A DNA stretch of 64,000 nt from Hyposmocoma kahamanoa (GCF_003589595.1 NW_020653726.1:18214865-18278864), one strand, 5' to 3'; counted from the first letter of the stretch, positions 42,690 to 53,142 are shown. Notes: generated by a model not told the origin, from the letters alone. Numbers and translations are program-made.

Positions 42690-42893
42690 TTTAGCAAGAA
42701 TTTTGCAGCGTTAAAGCGAGTATATCAGTTTTACACTTTCCCACTACCTTCCGGTGAGTGACAACGCAATCGAAGTGGAAATTTTGCATAGTAGACTGGA
42801 CTTTCTGTATGACTTTAAAAGGACCCTTTTGGGAGATGTTAATTGAGGGACTGTTGGATACATGACACGATGATAGATATTTACTTTCATACA
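42690..42893 (-). repeat. Rep-N copy 2
   Basis: Minus-strand ORF contains SINISQKGPFKVIQKVQ and STMQNFHFDCVVTHRK, matching Rep-N copy 1 in frame. No stop across the aligned part, unlike copy 1. Confidence 0.5.
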
Positions 42894-42904
42894 GTAATAT
42901 CAAA

Positions 42905-43215
42905 ACTTATCCCTTACCTTATTCTACAGAGTGTGCGATGGAATTGCATAATTTGATTCCTCTTACCTCTTTCCATCACCGGGGGACTAGACGTGGGCTG
43001 GGATTCCACCTCTGAATTGTGGAAATTCCGAGCATTCGCACTAAGCGTTTCGCTTCCACATTTATATGACGAGCGGCTAGGGAGTGGAATTCCCTACTTA
43101 CGCACTTATTCCCCGAACGCTATAACTCGGAACATTTCAAGGAGAGAGTGAATAGACATTATTTAGCTGCGCATGCTACATCGTCGATTTTATCGTAGCG
43201 CACTTATTTTTTATA
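42905..43215 (+). pseudogene. LINE-M 3' end
   Basis: TATTCTACAGAGTGTGCGAT, CGTTTCGCTTCCACATTTAT, GAGTGGAATTCCCTAC and a CGCACTTATTTTTTATAAAA end with an A9 tail at 43217. Confidence 0.65.
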
Positions 43216-43225
43216 AAAAAAAAAC

Positions 43226-43530
43226 TACTAGGTGACGGGCCGAACAAGTCGCACGACGCCTGGTGGTAAGCGACACGCCTGTCCACAACAGTTACAGCGC
43301 CACTCATAGCTTTAAATCGCAAAGATCTGTGAGACACTCCCACTACGCCTCTCACCCTGAGTTGACAAGTCCCAAGTGCTACAGGCACTTTTCACCAGTA
43401 GCACTCTTAACCATTCAAAACCGTAACGCAGTAATGCGGCATTATAGTAATGCATGGTGGTCGAAATATATAAGCAGCAATACTTCCCTGGAAGAGCTCT
43501 TCCACATGGAATACTATTGCCACGAAAGCT
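43226..43530 (-). mobile_element. Rep-A copy
   Basis: AGGTGACGGGCCGAACAAGT to AGAGCTCTTCCACATGGAAT; both ends recognisable. Confidence 0.85.
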
Positions 43531-44109
43531 TCAATATTATACAAACTGCTGGCTTCCAATAAAATCCTTAAAAATATTATGGAGTGATCTTTTTCGCAGT
43601 TGAGAATAGGGTTGGCTAGTAAAATCTTAAAAGCAATACACCGCCACCGCTTTATACCTATCGACCCTGGTTACTGTACAAACTTTATCGACTGTGTAGT
43701 GTGTAAACATGGACAAAACAAAACAATACCTAATCAGCCAAAAGCTTACGCTATTGCATGCAATACGAAGTGTGAACAGCTATTTGTAGACTGATATTGT
43801 TCTTTGCAGTAAGTCTGGTTCGCTTTCAAAGTTTGTTAATTGAAAAAAATCGTTTTAAGAAGAAGATAAAACGGTGCGGCCATTATCCATGGGTTGAAGC
43901 CTCGTCTTAGAGGAGTCCATCTGTGAGACGTACAATGGTATCATGAGGATAATGATACTTAAAAAAAGAAAAAATCTGGAATAACGCTACCAAGAACTGA
44001 AAGATCCGGTGTAATTACTATGTTATAATGGTGAAAAGTCTTAAAGAAGACGTATTGTCTATAACTAGATTTTTGCATCTGATTATTCTATTTAAAGTGT
44101 AATAACAAA
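43531..44109. other. No gene recognised
   Basis: A 64-codon plus ORF (43600-43794; includes CVVCKHGQNKTIPNQPK) has no known motif. 43870-43960 (CGGCCATTATCCATGGGTTG, GGATAATGATAC) resembles a LINE 3' tail but has no second copy. Confidence 0.4.
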
Positions 44110-44345
44110 ACTTTTAAAAAAACCGCCTCAAAAATCTGTGGAATTACATATATTTGCCAAGATTTACTTGAACTGGCTAACGGAAGTGGTAGAAATCCAA
44201 TAACCAGGATTTACCCTCTAATTTTCCACCCTTGAAAGTAGAATATTTTCTTTACATTTAAATAAAACCACTGCTGAGGTACCCCTGTGTAACAAATGTC
44301 GGACTAATTGTATACAAACATAGAGAAAAAAAAATACAATCGTAC
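44110..44345 (-). mobile_element. Rep-B, short form, decayed
   Basis: AACCGCCTCAAAAATCTGTG, CCACCCTTGAAAGTAGAATA, GGTACCCCTGTGTAAC; left TIR side lost after 44340. Confidence 0.7.
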
Positions 44346-44814
44346 GTATATAATGGACCCATAACATACTCTCACAGGTCCGGCAAGGAAAGTGTGTTTT
44401 CCTGTTAAGTTTTCTTACTGCACAAATTTAGACTATAGAAACTAACCGCATTGTACAGTGTGTTCCGAACTGCATTTCCGTGGTTTCCCAGCGAATTGCG
44501 ACCACTTTACAAATTGAGCTTCGTAAAAAAGTCTAAAGGACCGAGGCGACGGGAAATATGAGGTTATAAAACATCATGTATAGCATAATGGAGTGGAGTC
44601 GTATTTTAGAAAGATTTACTTTTTGAAGTCGGTAATGTTCTTTTTGGTTTTGATTATAGTGAGAGGTTGAAAGCTAAGGGAGAATTAAGAACCTTTAAGT
44701 ATTTTTTACTGTTTGAAAAGGGCGGTGTTAATCCAGGGGATGAAAAGGTTCGTTCTCATTTAAAAGATCAATAGTTCGAAGCCCTATGGAGGCACGTTCG
44801 TTTGACTTTTTCAG
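44346..44814. other. No gene recognised
   Basis: Unique by inspection. Confidence 0.5.
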
Positions 44815-45000
44815 TTCATCCAGGGAAGTTTTGCCACCTTGCCTATTGGTGCCACCAAGCAGCAATGTAAACATTACTGCGTTCCGGTTTTGAAGGGTAA
44901 GAGTGCTGGTGAAATTATAGACACATACGACTTATCAATTTATATATCACAGCAATGGGCGCTTAGTGGCTGTGCTACTCAGATCTACATATTACTGGCG
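44815..45000 (+). mobile_element. Rep-A copy, both ends decayed
   Basis: CAGTTCATCCAGGGAAGTTT to GGCTGTGCTACTCAGATCTA. Confidence 0.75.
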
Positions 45001-45064
45001 GAGGGCTTGTCCCGGACGCCCGCTGTACCCTGATCTTACCGGAGGGGCCCATAGTCTCTTCGAA

Positions 45065-45265
45065 ACTCCTTATAAATAAATAAAAAGACTTTATTCTTCA
45101 ACACTACAACGATACATAAAATACTTTAAATAGTGGCTAAAATAAATGACTGTGTTGTAAAAATGGTAACAACCTCAGCAATTTGCTGGTTTTCAGGCTT
45201 CTCTCGACTATCTCTTGCCTCGGTAGATAAGGATAAACTAAACAGAACGATACATAAATAAATTT
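45065..45265 (-). mobile_element. Probable LINE 3' end
   Basis: Minus strand ends GAATAAAGTCTTTTTATTTA; shares GATAAACTAAACAGAACGA-like words with 7190. Weak call. Confidence 0.3.
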
Positions 45266-45267
45266 TA

Positions 45268-45775
45268 ATAGCACTAGAGCTCCTTGTGAAGGGTAATTTT
45301 CAAGTTAGTCTTCTCTACCTAATTTTAGTGGTAATTTTTATTATTCAAATATTCGAGTATATTTTCGCGAAATATTAAATAATCTTTCATGATACTACAC
45401 TCGAATATTAAGTAACACTTTATGATAATATTCAAGAATATTATAATAATAAAAATTGCCACCGAAATTAGATGAAGAAAACTAACTAGAAAATTACCCT
45501 GACAGAGTTCATCCAGGGAACTACTGCCACCTTACCTATTTCTGCCACCAAGCAGTAATGTGAGCATAACTGTGTTCCGGTTTTGAAGGTGAAGGTACAG
45601 CCAAATGGGACTTGTCAACTTATGTCTCAGGGTGACGGGCACAGTGGCAGTGCGTTTCAAATCTTTGTGATTTAAAAGCTCTGAGTGGCATTCAACTGTT
45701 ATAGACAGGCATGTCGCTTACCGCTAGGCGCCCAATTGGTCGTTCCCTGCACTTGGTGTCATAAACAAAAGACTT
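45268..45775 (+). mobile_element. Rep-A split by MITE-P
   Basis: ATAGCACTAGAGCTCCTTGTG (45268-45289), then from 45501 GACAGAGTTCATCCAGGGAA to CACTTGGTGTCATAAACAAA. Joined, they restore CTTGTGAAAGAGTTCGTCC. Confidence 0.85.
45290..45500. mobile_element. MITE-P copy 2, in Rep-A
   Basis: AGGGTAATTTTCAAGTTAGT mirrors ACTAACTAGAAAATTACCCT; arms extend over most of the 211 bp through CACCGAAATTAG / CTAATTTTAGTGG. Short GA or TGA duplication at most. Confidence 0.82.
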
Positions 45776-46861
45776 TTAAGTTACGTAACGGTGTAGGAAA
45801 CACTTATCACTATATAAAGACATAACATTTTATGTGTTACCAAGTTACGTACACATCGCATGGTACATTGCATCTTAAAACTATTCACAATATTTTAACT
45901 AATGTAGAAAAGCTTCTATCCATCGGTTTCATACATGAAGAATGGTAATAGAATACACTAGTGACTTCATTTCATCATTCTAGTGATAATAGGAAAGACA
46001 ATAGCTGCATTAAAAAGGTAACTTTTTTTAGTAGTATCTTTTTAGCCTAACGACGAGTTGTTTATATTATCTTCCCATTACTGGGATCATTATTTTACCT
46101 TTAAACAACAAGATTTTCTGATTTCGGTATCCAATCTTGTTCACTCATCACTAATGTTAAATGTGCCTACTTACCGATAACATTTTGTTTAATGTTATAT
46201 ACTCAATGATATGTAAACAAGGGAAACCTGTTATTAGCTTTACTCTTAGCCTATAATACTATGTAAAATGCTTTATGTAACGCCGTCGATTTTCTTAATA
46301 AATAAAAAAATTAATACACGAATAAAATCAGCGAAATATGAAGGAAATATTTCATTACTAGCGATAAAATACGACAAATTGCTTTCAAAATGGCGATCTC
46401 TAGAAATAACATCAAATACCATCATTAAACTCTAATGATGTCCTCATACATAACAATACACAAAAAACGCAAATAGTCAACTAAACAGCAATTCGACAAA
46501 AGCGTCTTTCATTCTCAGAGCGCTCGAAAAATTCATTAGCGAACGTTCGCTACTCACCGGCGGTTTGAATAAAATATACGATGAGAATAAAGCGAGCCTT
46601 TTTATCTATTAAACGCATTTGCTGGTACAAATCTTCGCTTTCTCCGGGAGCGTGAGAAGTGGTGAGGGATAAGGCAATAGGGATGGTATAAGAGGTGGCG
46701 ATTTCGTTTTATCCAATAGTAAATTGTGGTATATATTCATAAGTGTACAGTGTTTGTTTTATGTAATACTTTGTTAAATGTAGACAATTAAGAGGATTTC
46801 CATCAATCTGACAAATCTGTGTATTAATTTAAAAAAAGAATAAAAACAGTAGAGAGCATAT
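45776..46861. other. No gene recognised
   Basis: Largest repeat-poor interval in this part. 46380-46700 has mixed composition (AACGTTCGCTACTCACCGGC); no ORF with a motif. Confidence 0.45.
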
Positions 46862-47065
46862 TATTTTAGTAGCAGTAGAGCTTCTTGTGAAAGAGTTCGT
46901 CTAGAGAAGAACTGCCACGCGCATTACAGCGTTTCGTTAATACAGGCCCATAGGACTTGTAACTTATGTCTCAGGGCGACCCTTTGCTATTTAAACCTTT
47001 GAGTGGCACTGTAATTCCTAATGCAGATGCACGACTTGTCTGTTCCGTCACTAGACGCCATAAAA
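46862..47065 (+). mobile_element. Rep-A copy, heavily deleted
   Basis: TTTTAGTAGCAGTAGAGCTTC, then scattered blocks to TGTTCCGTCACTAGACGCCA and an A-rich tail. Confidence 0.75.
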
Positions 47066-47364
47066 ATAAAAATTCTAGACAGGTTAATGCATTTCTTCAC
47101 AATATCAAAGTCTGGTATACGACGAAGACAAATTTCACTGGGATTTAATATAGACTCACGCGAGCATCACGTTCGTTCCTTTCTTGAACCTGCATGAAGT
47201 GGGATGGGCTCGCTTCTGAAGTGTTTTCTCTGCACTATGGCACGAGGTTCTTCGAAACGCGAGTAAACATGGATCAAGAGCTTACGCTCTGGCCAGCGGC
47301 TGGCAATGCATAGACGGCCCCGCTCGTGTTGCAAATGTCCTTGGACTAAATCTTGCTTTTCCTT
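47066..47364. other. No gene recognised
   Basis: 47165-47340 is GC-richer and open on the minus strand for 67 codons (47167-47370) without a motif; possible transposon remnant. Confidence 0.35.
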
Positions 47365-47565
47365 GCACACACTTTTAACCCTGCATTAGGGAAACCCTGT
47401 ATTGCGAGTGCCATGGACATAGACAACCATGAAGAGCAATCAAACTCTCGAGAGAAATAGATGTAGGCCACACTAATATTTCTCCCGGCCCGGGAATCGC
47501 ACCCGAGACCTCTGTGTAGCAGTCCAGGATGGTAACTGCTTGGCACACGGCACGGAGGCAGTTAA
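47365..47565 (-). mobile_element. SINE-C, old copy
   Basis: Body readable (AGAGAAATAGATGTAGGCC, TTTCTCCCGGCCCGGGAATC) with B box mutated to GGTGCGATTCC and the head altered by an insertion (GGCACACGGCACGGAGGCAG). Confidence 0.75.
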
Positions 47566-47579
47566 AGGCAGTGCTAGCT

Positions 47580-47885
47580 TGTGCTAGAGTAGAACTCCTT
47601 GTGAAAGAATTCGCCCAGAAAAGTACTGTCGCCTTACCTATTTCTGCCGCCAAGTAGTAATGTTAGCATTACTGCGTTCCGGTTTTGAAGGGTAACGGTG
47701 CTGGTGAAATTACAGGCATATGGGACTTGTCAACTTATGTCTCAGAGTGACAGACGCAGTGGCAGTGCGCCTCAGGTCTTTGCGATTTATAGCGCTGAGT
47801 GGCACTGCAACTGTTATAAACAGACCTGTAGCTTACCATCAGGCACACGACATGTTCGTCACGTCACTTGATAGTATAAAAAAAA
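47580..47885 (+). mobile_element. Rep-A, near full length
   Basis: TAGAGTAGAACTCCTTGTGA to CACTTGATAGTATAAAAAAA. The 126-codon ORF 47720-48100 begins in this repeat and is read-through. Confidence 0.88.
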
Positions 47886-48442
47886 TCAACCTTTTCAGTT
47901 ACTGCACTTTTAAAATCGCTATGGTTTGTAATATAAACCCACAACCAAAGGAAATGGGTGGCCGTCTCTCTGGCGTTTACTACCGCAAGCTTTATTTTGC
48001 ACTCGTGGTCTATCTCGGAGCATGGCGGTCTGGACTTTGTAGGATTTGTCGTGACTTTGAAGAACTTACATTTAAAAGACGGGATAAAGAGTGCTTTTAG
48101 ATTAAACATTAAGATTATTTAAAAGTTGGCAGCTGATTGCGACTGTTTTCCCACGGGTGTAAGGTACCCTTCATCAGTTTATTATAGTCAGTAGATTACT
48201 TCAGCAGAGTTGAGGCCTTCCCCTATGTGCGCCATTACGCCGACTCCTCAGCTTGTTACATCCATAATAGATGAGATAAGTGCTTTTAAATAAAGGGAAT
48301 ACAAAATATCTTAAAATACGAGTAGAAGAAAACTTCTTTAACTTATCTAGTAAAAGAGGGGTGGAGCAAACCTTGGGGGTTTGGCAATGTTTCTCCTTTG
48401 GATAAGTAAATGTGGTCATTATCAGAAGCTGATTGATGCTTC
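47886..48442. other. No gene recognised
   Basis: Unique by inspection; no motif-bearing ORF. Confidence 0.5.
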
Positions 48443-48562
48443 ATTAGTAGCGGTAGAGCTTCTTATGAAACAGTTTGTTCAGGGAAGTACTGCCTCCTTA
48501 CCTATTTCTGCCGCCGAGCGGTAATGTGAGCATAACGGCGTTCCTGTTTGGAAATGAAAACC
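48443..48562 (+). mobile_element. Rep-A copy, 5' part
   Basis: ATTAGTAGCGGTAGAGCTTC to GGCGTTCCTGTTTGGAAATG. Confidence 0.78.
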
Positions 48563-48592
48563 TGACATATTCTAAATGATTCTCACTAGTTA

Positions 48593-48958
48593 TGTTACGG
48601 ACGGCTGTACGCGTCCGGCCGGTCCTCTGACCGGAAATATGAGTACAATTATGCAAATAATTCAAGACAATTCTAATTTGCCGGGTGGCATCCGCGGCGC
48701 ATTGATAGGACCGGTACGATGTGGGAGACACCGTTTTGGTATATATATAGGTGATTTGTTGATTCATTTGCATTCATATTTATGAGTTGTCAGATTACGG
48801 AACTAAGTCAGATGGACATAGATCGCGTTTGTTAGGATAAAGTTCAAGAGTCGTATATAGTCCACTTAAGATTAAGACGCTTCAATAAACGGACGATTAC
48901 GAGTTTCATTGAAGTGAAGTCTGGTTCGTTTTGAGACGGATTCAGCCAGGATCCAACG
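48593..48958 (+). mobile_element. Candidate solo LTR, TSD AGTTA
   Basis: 366 bp starting TGTTACGG and ending CCAACG (expected CA altered to CG), with AGTTA on both sides (48588-48592, 48959-48963). Contains a TATA-like GGTATATATATAGG at 48737 and AATAAA at 48893, as in an LTR promoter and poly(A) site. No second LTR and no gag/pol next to it. Family not assigned. Confidence 0.5.
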
Positions 48959-48963
48959 AGTTA

Positions 48964-49140
48964 CATATTACTTACCGCGATATTACTTATTATTTTTCCC
49001 GATATTTCGGATCACTTACGCTCCTGCGGTTACGGGTTGACTGGCCACCGGCAGATGACAGCTTTAAGAACAGACTCTACCCTCTTTCGCTGTCGACGAA
49101 AGATATTTCAATAAAGTATATTTAAAATACTGGTTTGTTT
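48964..49140. other. Possible FB-E relative
   Basis: TTTTTCCCGATATTTCGGATC and GGTTACGGGTTGACTGGCC echo the FB-E arm and centre (ACGTTTCGGG, GGTCACGGTTGAC) at low similarity. Confidence 0.3.
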
Positions 49141-49482
49141 TTATCAATCCAGTTACTCAAACTGAGACAGCTGTTTGTATAAACACAATCTATTAACTAC
49201 AGTACAGAAACATTTTATTATTCAGTATTCATCCATTTTATTGTTTAAGTAGCAGTAGAGCTCCTTGTGAAAGAGTTCGTCCGGGCAAGTACTCCCACCT
49301 TACCTGTATCTGCCGCCAAGCCGTAATTTTAACATTACTGTGTTCCGGTTTTGAAAGGTACGAGACCTGGTGAAATTACAGGCACATAGGACTTATCAAG
49401 TTATGTCTTTGGGTGACGGTCGTAGTGGCAGTGCCCCTTATATCTCAGTGATGTAAAGCTCTGAGTGGCACTGCAACTGTTA

Positions 49483-49786
49483 GAACGATTACACATGGTG
49501 GCTTTTAGAAGCGATGCCGTCGCTAATCGTCTACCTTTACACACGTCCGTGATTTTAAGCAGCGATGCAAATGCGATTCAAGCGCGCGACTGCATCGATA
49601 CAAACGAGCGACTGCATCGATACAAACGCACGACTGCATCGATACAAACGCACGACTGCATCGATACAAACGCGCAACTGCATCGATACAAACGCGCGAT
49701 TGCATCGCTACATATAGGATTTATAGGCGATTGCAGCGAAGCAATCGCGTTTAAAAGTTGTCGTACTTAACCAGTCTTAATGTTAG
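49483..49786. mobile_element. Insertion into Rep-A, class unknown
   Basis: About 300 bp bounded by GTTA on both sides; the TGGACA that normally follows is missing. Ends have inverted flavour (TAGAAGCGATGCCGTCGC; GCGATTGCAGCGAAGCAATC). Holds the 22-bp array. Confidence 0.55.
49588..49712 (+). repeat. 22-bp minisatellite, about 5.5 units
   Basis: Unit GACTGCATCGATACAAACGC plus 2 variable bases; units differ at 1-2 positions. The core TGCATCGATACAAACG is invariant in five units. 22 is not a multiple of 3, so both 60-101 codon ORFs through it are chance. No spacer variation, so not CRISPR. Confidence 0.88.
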
Positions 49787-49855
49787 GCGTGTCGCTTACC
49801 AGCAGGCGCACGACTTATTCGTCCCGTCACTTGGTATTATTAAAAAAAGTCTTCT

Positions 49856-50631
49856 CGTCGTCAAAGAGTGGCATGAAAGCTTCGAATCAAGACAGCATTG
49901 TGTAACCAATATCAAACAATTACAGTTAGATGTTATTTAAGGTTAAACTGAATAGGTATTTTCTAGACATGTGTTTGTCTGTTTTAAATTCTAATTTAAA
50001 CTTAAACTTAATTCAAACCTAAACAGAATTTAAAGTAGAACGTCAATATTTTAAACAGTCGTGATTAACTAAAACATGGTCATTTGAAAAATTGATTTCC
50101 GAATGGCGTTTACGCCCTTTTTACATAACACCGATTATATATAAATTGAACTCGGCTATCAGCTAAGAATAAAAAGTAAAGAAATTTTGACACAATTACA
50201 TGTTATTCTCTTCTCGTCAAGAGTTTGTAAGTGCAAAATTGAGACATTGTAACGAAGATTTAGTTTATTTTTGAGGTTGTAAGCTTGAAACTATTTTACA
50301 ACAGAACTTTACTACTGGTTTACGAGTAAAAAGTCGTATATCACTTAGGTCTGAGTAGAGCTGCCTATAAAGTTAACATGAATCTGTGTTATTTTGTCTA
50401 AGTTTGTTACTTTTGTTACTTTTAGGAATGTATTATTTTTAAAACGTTTTCAGTACATTTAATATCACGAGTGAAAGTGAACACTTTTATAATACCTATT
50501 ATAAATATTATAACATTGTAATATATCAGAAAAATTCATGACTAACATCCATATTTATAGTACAAAGAAGTAAAGCATTTAATGAAAATATTTACTTCGT
50601 ATTTTTTTTATAACATAATACAAATTTGAAT
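49856..50631. other. No gene recognised
   Basis: AT-rich, no recurrent repeat. Confidence 0.5.
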
Positions 50632-50735
50632 TTGACTTCCATCTCACCTGATGGCAAGTGACGATTAGGCCGACGATGGAGCCTTCATACCTAAATAATG
50701 TCTATTCATTCTCGCCTTGAAAAGGTAGAATTGTA
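50632..50735 (-). pseudogene. LINE-M 3' terminus
   Basis: Minus strand CCTTTTCAAGGCGAGAATGA, TAGACATTATTTAGG, CTTGCCATCAGGTGAGATGG matches the end of the copy at 8475-8870. Confidence 0.65.
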
Positions 50736-50780
50736 ACTAAGGACACTCTTATTATTGTCAATTAATAACTATATTAATAA

Positions 50781-50998
50781 CTGCCTCCGTGGCCGAACGG
50801 TTACCGTGCCGGACTGCCACGCAGAGGTCCCCGGGTTCGACTCCCGGGCCGGGAGAAATATTTTATGGCCTACAATTATTTCTCTCGTGAGTTTGGGTGT
50901 AATTTGTGGTTGTCTATATGTGTGTCCATGGCACCCGCGACACAGGGTTTCCTTAGTGCGGGGCTATGTTGAGTGTGTGCGTTATTTGTTATTAATTT
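50781..50998 (+). mobile_element. SINE-C, intact boxes
   Basis: A box TGGCCGAACGG; B box GGTTCGACTCC; ends GTGTGTGCGTTATTTG. ATTAAT-like flanks on both sides suggest a target duplication. Confidence 0.85.
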
Positions 50999-51004
50999 AC
51001 GTTG

Positions 51005-51095
51005 TGCGAAACTTTTTTCAAATAAACCAACTGTCAGCAGAGATCATGGTACAAGTAAAGGACCTGAAACGTTGTTTTGTTTAAAAACACAAACA
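51005..51095 (-). mobile_element. FB-E, old shortened copy
   Basis: CAAATAAACCAACTGTCAGC, ATCATGGTACAAGTAAAGGA, CCTGAAACGTTGTTTTGTTT. Confidence 0.55.
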
Positions 51096-51145
51096 AACAA
51101 GAGAAAGAAAGAGAGAGAGAAGGAAAGATAGAAAGAAAACTGTTT
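51096..51145 (+). repeat. GA-rich simple repeat
   Basis: GAGAAAGAAAGAGAGAGAGA followed by impure GAAA units. Confidence 0.8.
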
Positions 51146-51364
51146 ATGGCACAAGAACAGACAACAAAAGCAGAGGAAGAATAATAAAAAATAATAATAT
51201 TAAAACAATTATATGATATAAGCAGTAATTTACCGTCATGCGTATCGCGGCTAGTACAATTGGGACTTGCATAGCTTTAGCCACAATCAGTTTTTGTTTA
51301 ATACAGTGCCGTACCGTTCACAAACCCGCCAAAGATTAAGCTTACCCAAAAGCCAAGATTATAC
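51146..51364. other. No gene recognised
   Basis: Short unique spacer. Confidence 0.5.
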
Positions 51365-51620
51365 GTTGCGAAAAAGTTCGCCTAAACAAGTTCTGCCATT
51401 TTACTTATTTCTGCCATTAGCATTACTGCGTTCCAATTTTGAAGGGCAAGGGTGCTGGTGAAATTACAGGCACATGAGACTTCTCTACTTATGTCTCAAA
51501 GTGACAGGCGCAGCGGCAGTGCCTCTCAGATCTTAGCGATTTAACTCTCTGAGCGGGACAAGCGTGTCACTTAACACCAGGCGTATGACTTGTTCATCCC
51601 GTGACTTGGTATAGTAGAAA
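51365..51620 (+). mobile_element. Rep-A copy
   Basis: AAAAAGTTCGCCTAAACAAG to CCCGTGACTTGGTATAGTAG plus AAAAAG; internal deletion before GGACAAGCGTGTCAC. Confidence 0.82.
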
Positions 51621-51639
51621 AAGTTATGACAAAAACAAT

Positions 51640-51815
51640 TTTAAAAAACCTACAAAGCCTGTTCTGGTACAAACTGCACCCTGGAATTCTTCGGTCACAT
51701 CTCAAGGCGAAAAATTCATTCGATCCGGCTGGACTCGAACTAGCGCCTTCACCATACCGTGGTTGACGCTCTTCCAACTGAGCTACGGAACGAACCAGCA
51801 GACATTACCAATTGC
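51640..51815 (-). mobile_element. SINE-K, tRNA-like part
   Basis: Plus strand: CATTCGATCCGGCTGGACTC, GAACTAGCGCC (B box reversed), CTTCCAACTGAGCTACGGAA (A box reversed). Closest of the K copies to a canonical tRNA D-arm, but the acceptor stem does not pair. Confidence 0.65.
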
Positions 51816-52086
51816 TATTAGTAATTACCTTCACTATGTTTGTATGCTTAAAATTTGTCCGGACCCACTGAAACTATATTTATTTTGTTACTCTCTACAA
51901 CCAGTGTTTTCACAAATAAATAAATTCATTTTGGTAGGAAATTGTTCTTGATTTTCTAACATGAGATCATACTAAGAATTCTGTGTCAGTTGTCCTATTG
52001 TAAAATTGTGATAGAGAGGCTACAAAACACGTTACAAAGCTTCACAAACTTCACAAACCAAATGCAACGCGGTTTTAGATTCGTAA
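51816..52086. other. No gene recognised
   Basis: Ends at an assembly gap. Confidence 0.5.
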
Positions 52087-52096
52087 NNNNNNNNNN
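52087..52096. other. Assembly gap (10 N)
   Basis: Ten N. Confidence 0.99.
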
Positions 52097-52500
52097 TATG
52101 TTCCACTCCGGCAATTGCAAAGTTGGCCCCTTAGGTCAGCCACCATTAATTTTATTGACAGTCTAATTAGGCAAATGTAAAAACGTTACCAAAACACATT
52201 CGGATAATACAAAGAGCCATACAATATCATTACATTAACAACAACGTATTAGCTTTTACAAATATTAATCCGGATCGAATATGGCGCATTCTCTAAATTG
52301 CAATTGTAGCCGGCAGCGTTTTTGCATTTGATTGCCTGTCCATTCGTTCTGGTAGGAAATAGAGTTGTGCTGCATTGAAAATTATTTATTGGTTGAATTC
52401 CTGGGAAAATGTACGTAAATCGCAGCCGGCCACGAAAACGTGTGTATTATTATTTTTTTTAATTTGCGACTCTTTATAAGAATATCAGCGGCATTTTTAA
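52097..52500. other. Single-copy segment, no gene recognised
   Basis: No repeat match in the window and balanced composition (GTAGCCGGCAGCGTTTTTGC, GATTGCCTGTCCATTCG). No open frame of note. Could be intronic or regulatory DNA. Confidence 0.35.
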
Positions 52501-52655
52501 TCATTCCATTTATTTCATCCATTCCGCCATTTTGTTGTTATACGAATAACGTATATATATTTTTTATGATATCAAATGACGGGATGAAGAAGTCGTAAGT
52601 TGCAATGATCTGATGGGCACTATCTAGTAGTAGCACTATGATGATCTCAGTACTA
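52501..52655 (-). repeat. Composite segment, inverted partner of 14148-14334
   Basis: CCATTCCGCCATTTTGTTGT, TATACGAATAACGTATATAT, GATATCAAATGACG, CTGATGGGCACTATCTAGTA in the reverse order of the 14-kb copy, about 90 percent alike by eye. Confidence 0.75.
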
Positions 52656-52864
52656 AAATACCGACCTCAAAAGTCATTCATCCCCTAGTTTGCCACCCTG
52701 CGTGGAATATTTTCTTGAAATTTAAATGTGACCATCGCTGAGGTACCCTCTTTGCGTCAAAAAAAGACTCATTAAAATCGGTACACAAATGCAAATGAGT
52801 TATCCAGTAACAAACACAAAAAAAAGACCGTCGAATTGAGCTCCTTCCTTTTTTTTAAGTCGTA
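52651..52864 (-). mobile_element. Rep-B, short form
   Basis: TACCGACCTCAAAAGTCATT at 52660, GGTACCCTCTTTGCG, and CTTTTTTTTAAGTCGTACTT at the left-TIR side. Confidence 0.78.
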
Positions 52865-53045
52865 CTTGAGGGATGATGAAGAAGCAGTACGCGTGGTGGT
52901 AAGTCACTCAGAGCTTCATTGCAAAGATCAGAGGTCACCGTAAGAACTTAAAGTTGATAAGTCCTATGTGCGTGTAGTTTCCTTTACTCTTCAAAATCGA
53001 AACTGTAATGCTCACATTGCTTGGCGGCAGAAATAGGTGCGGTAG
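52865..53045 (-). mobile_element. Rep-A copy, diverged
   Basis: GATGAAGAAGCAGTACGCGT to GCTTGGCGGCAGAAATAGGT. Confidence 0.7.
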
Positions 53046-53142
53046 TTTATTAATGTGTTGACATAAAATAATTATATTAAGATTATTATTTTTCTAATTT
53101 CGAAGAGACAAAATTTATTGATATAGTATTTATTTATGCAAT

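Larger units (their letters stand above)
49245..49855 (+). mobile_element. Rep-A split by a minisatellite-bearing insertion
   Basis: AAGTAGCAGTAGAGCTCCTT to GGCACTGCAACTGTTA (49483), resuming GGCGTGTCGCTTACCAGCAG at 49787 and ending CACTTGGTATTATTAAAAAA. Confidence 0.88.

Noticed and set aside
47720..48100. 126-codon ORF, with related peptides at 31915-32284, 43176-43388, 49758-49940 and 58221-58412
   Set aside because: The shared peptide (RRVAYHQAHDLFVPS) is Rep-A translated; the frame is broken in most copies and no start or domain is present.
49588..49712. CRISPR-like array
   Set aside because: Units are contiguous 22-bp tandem repeats without spacers, in an animal-type genome.
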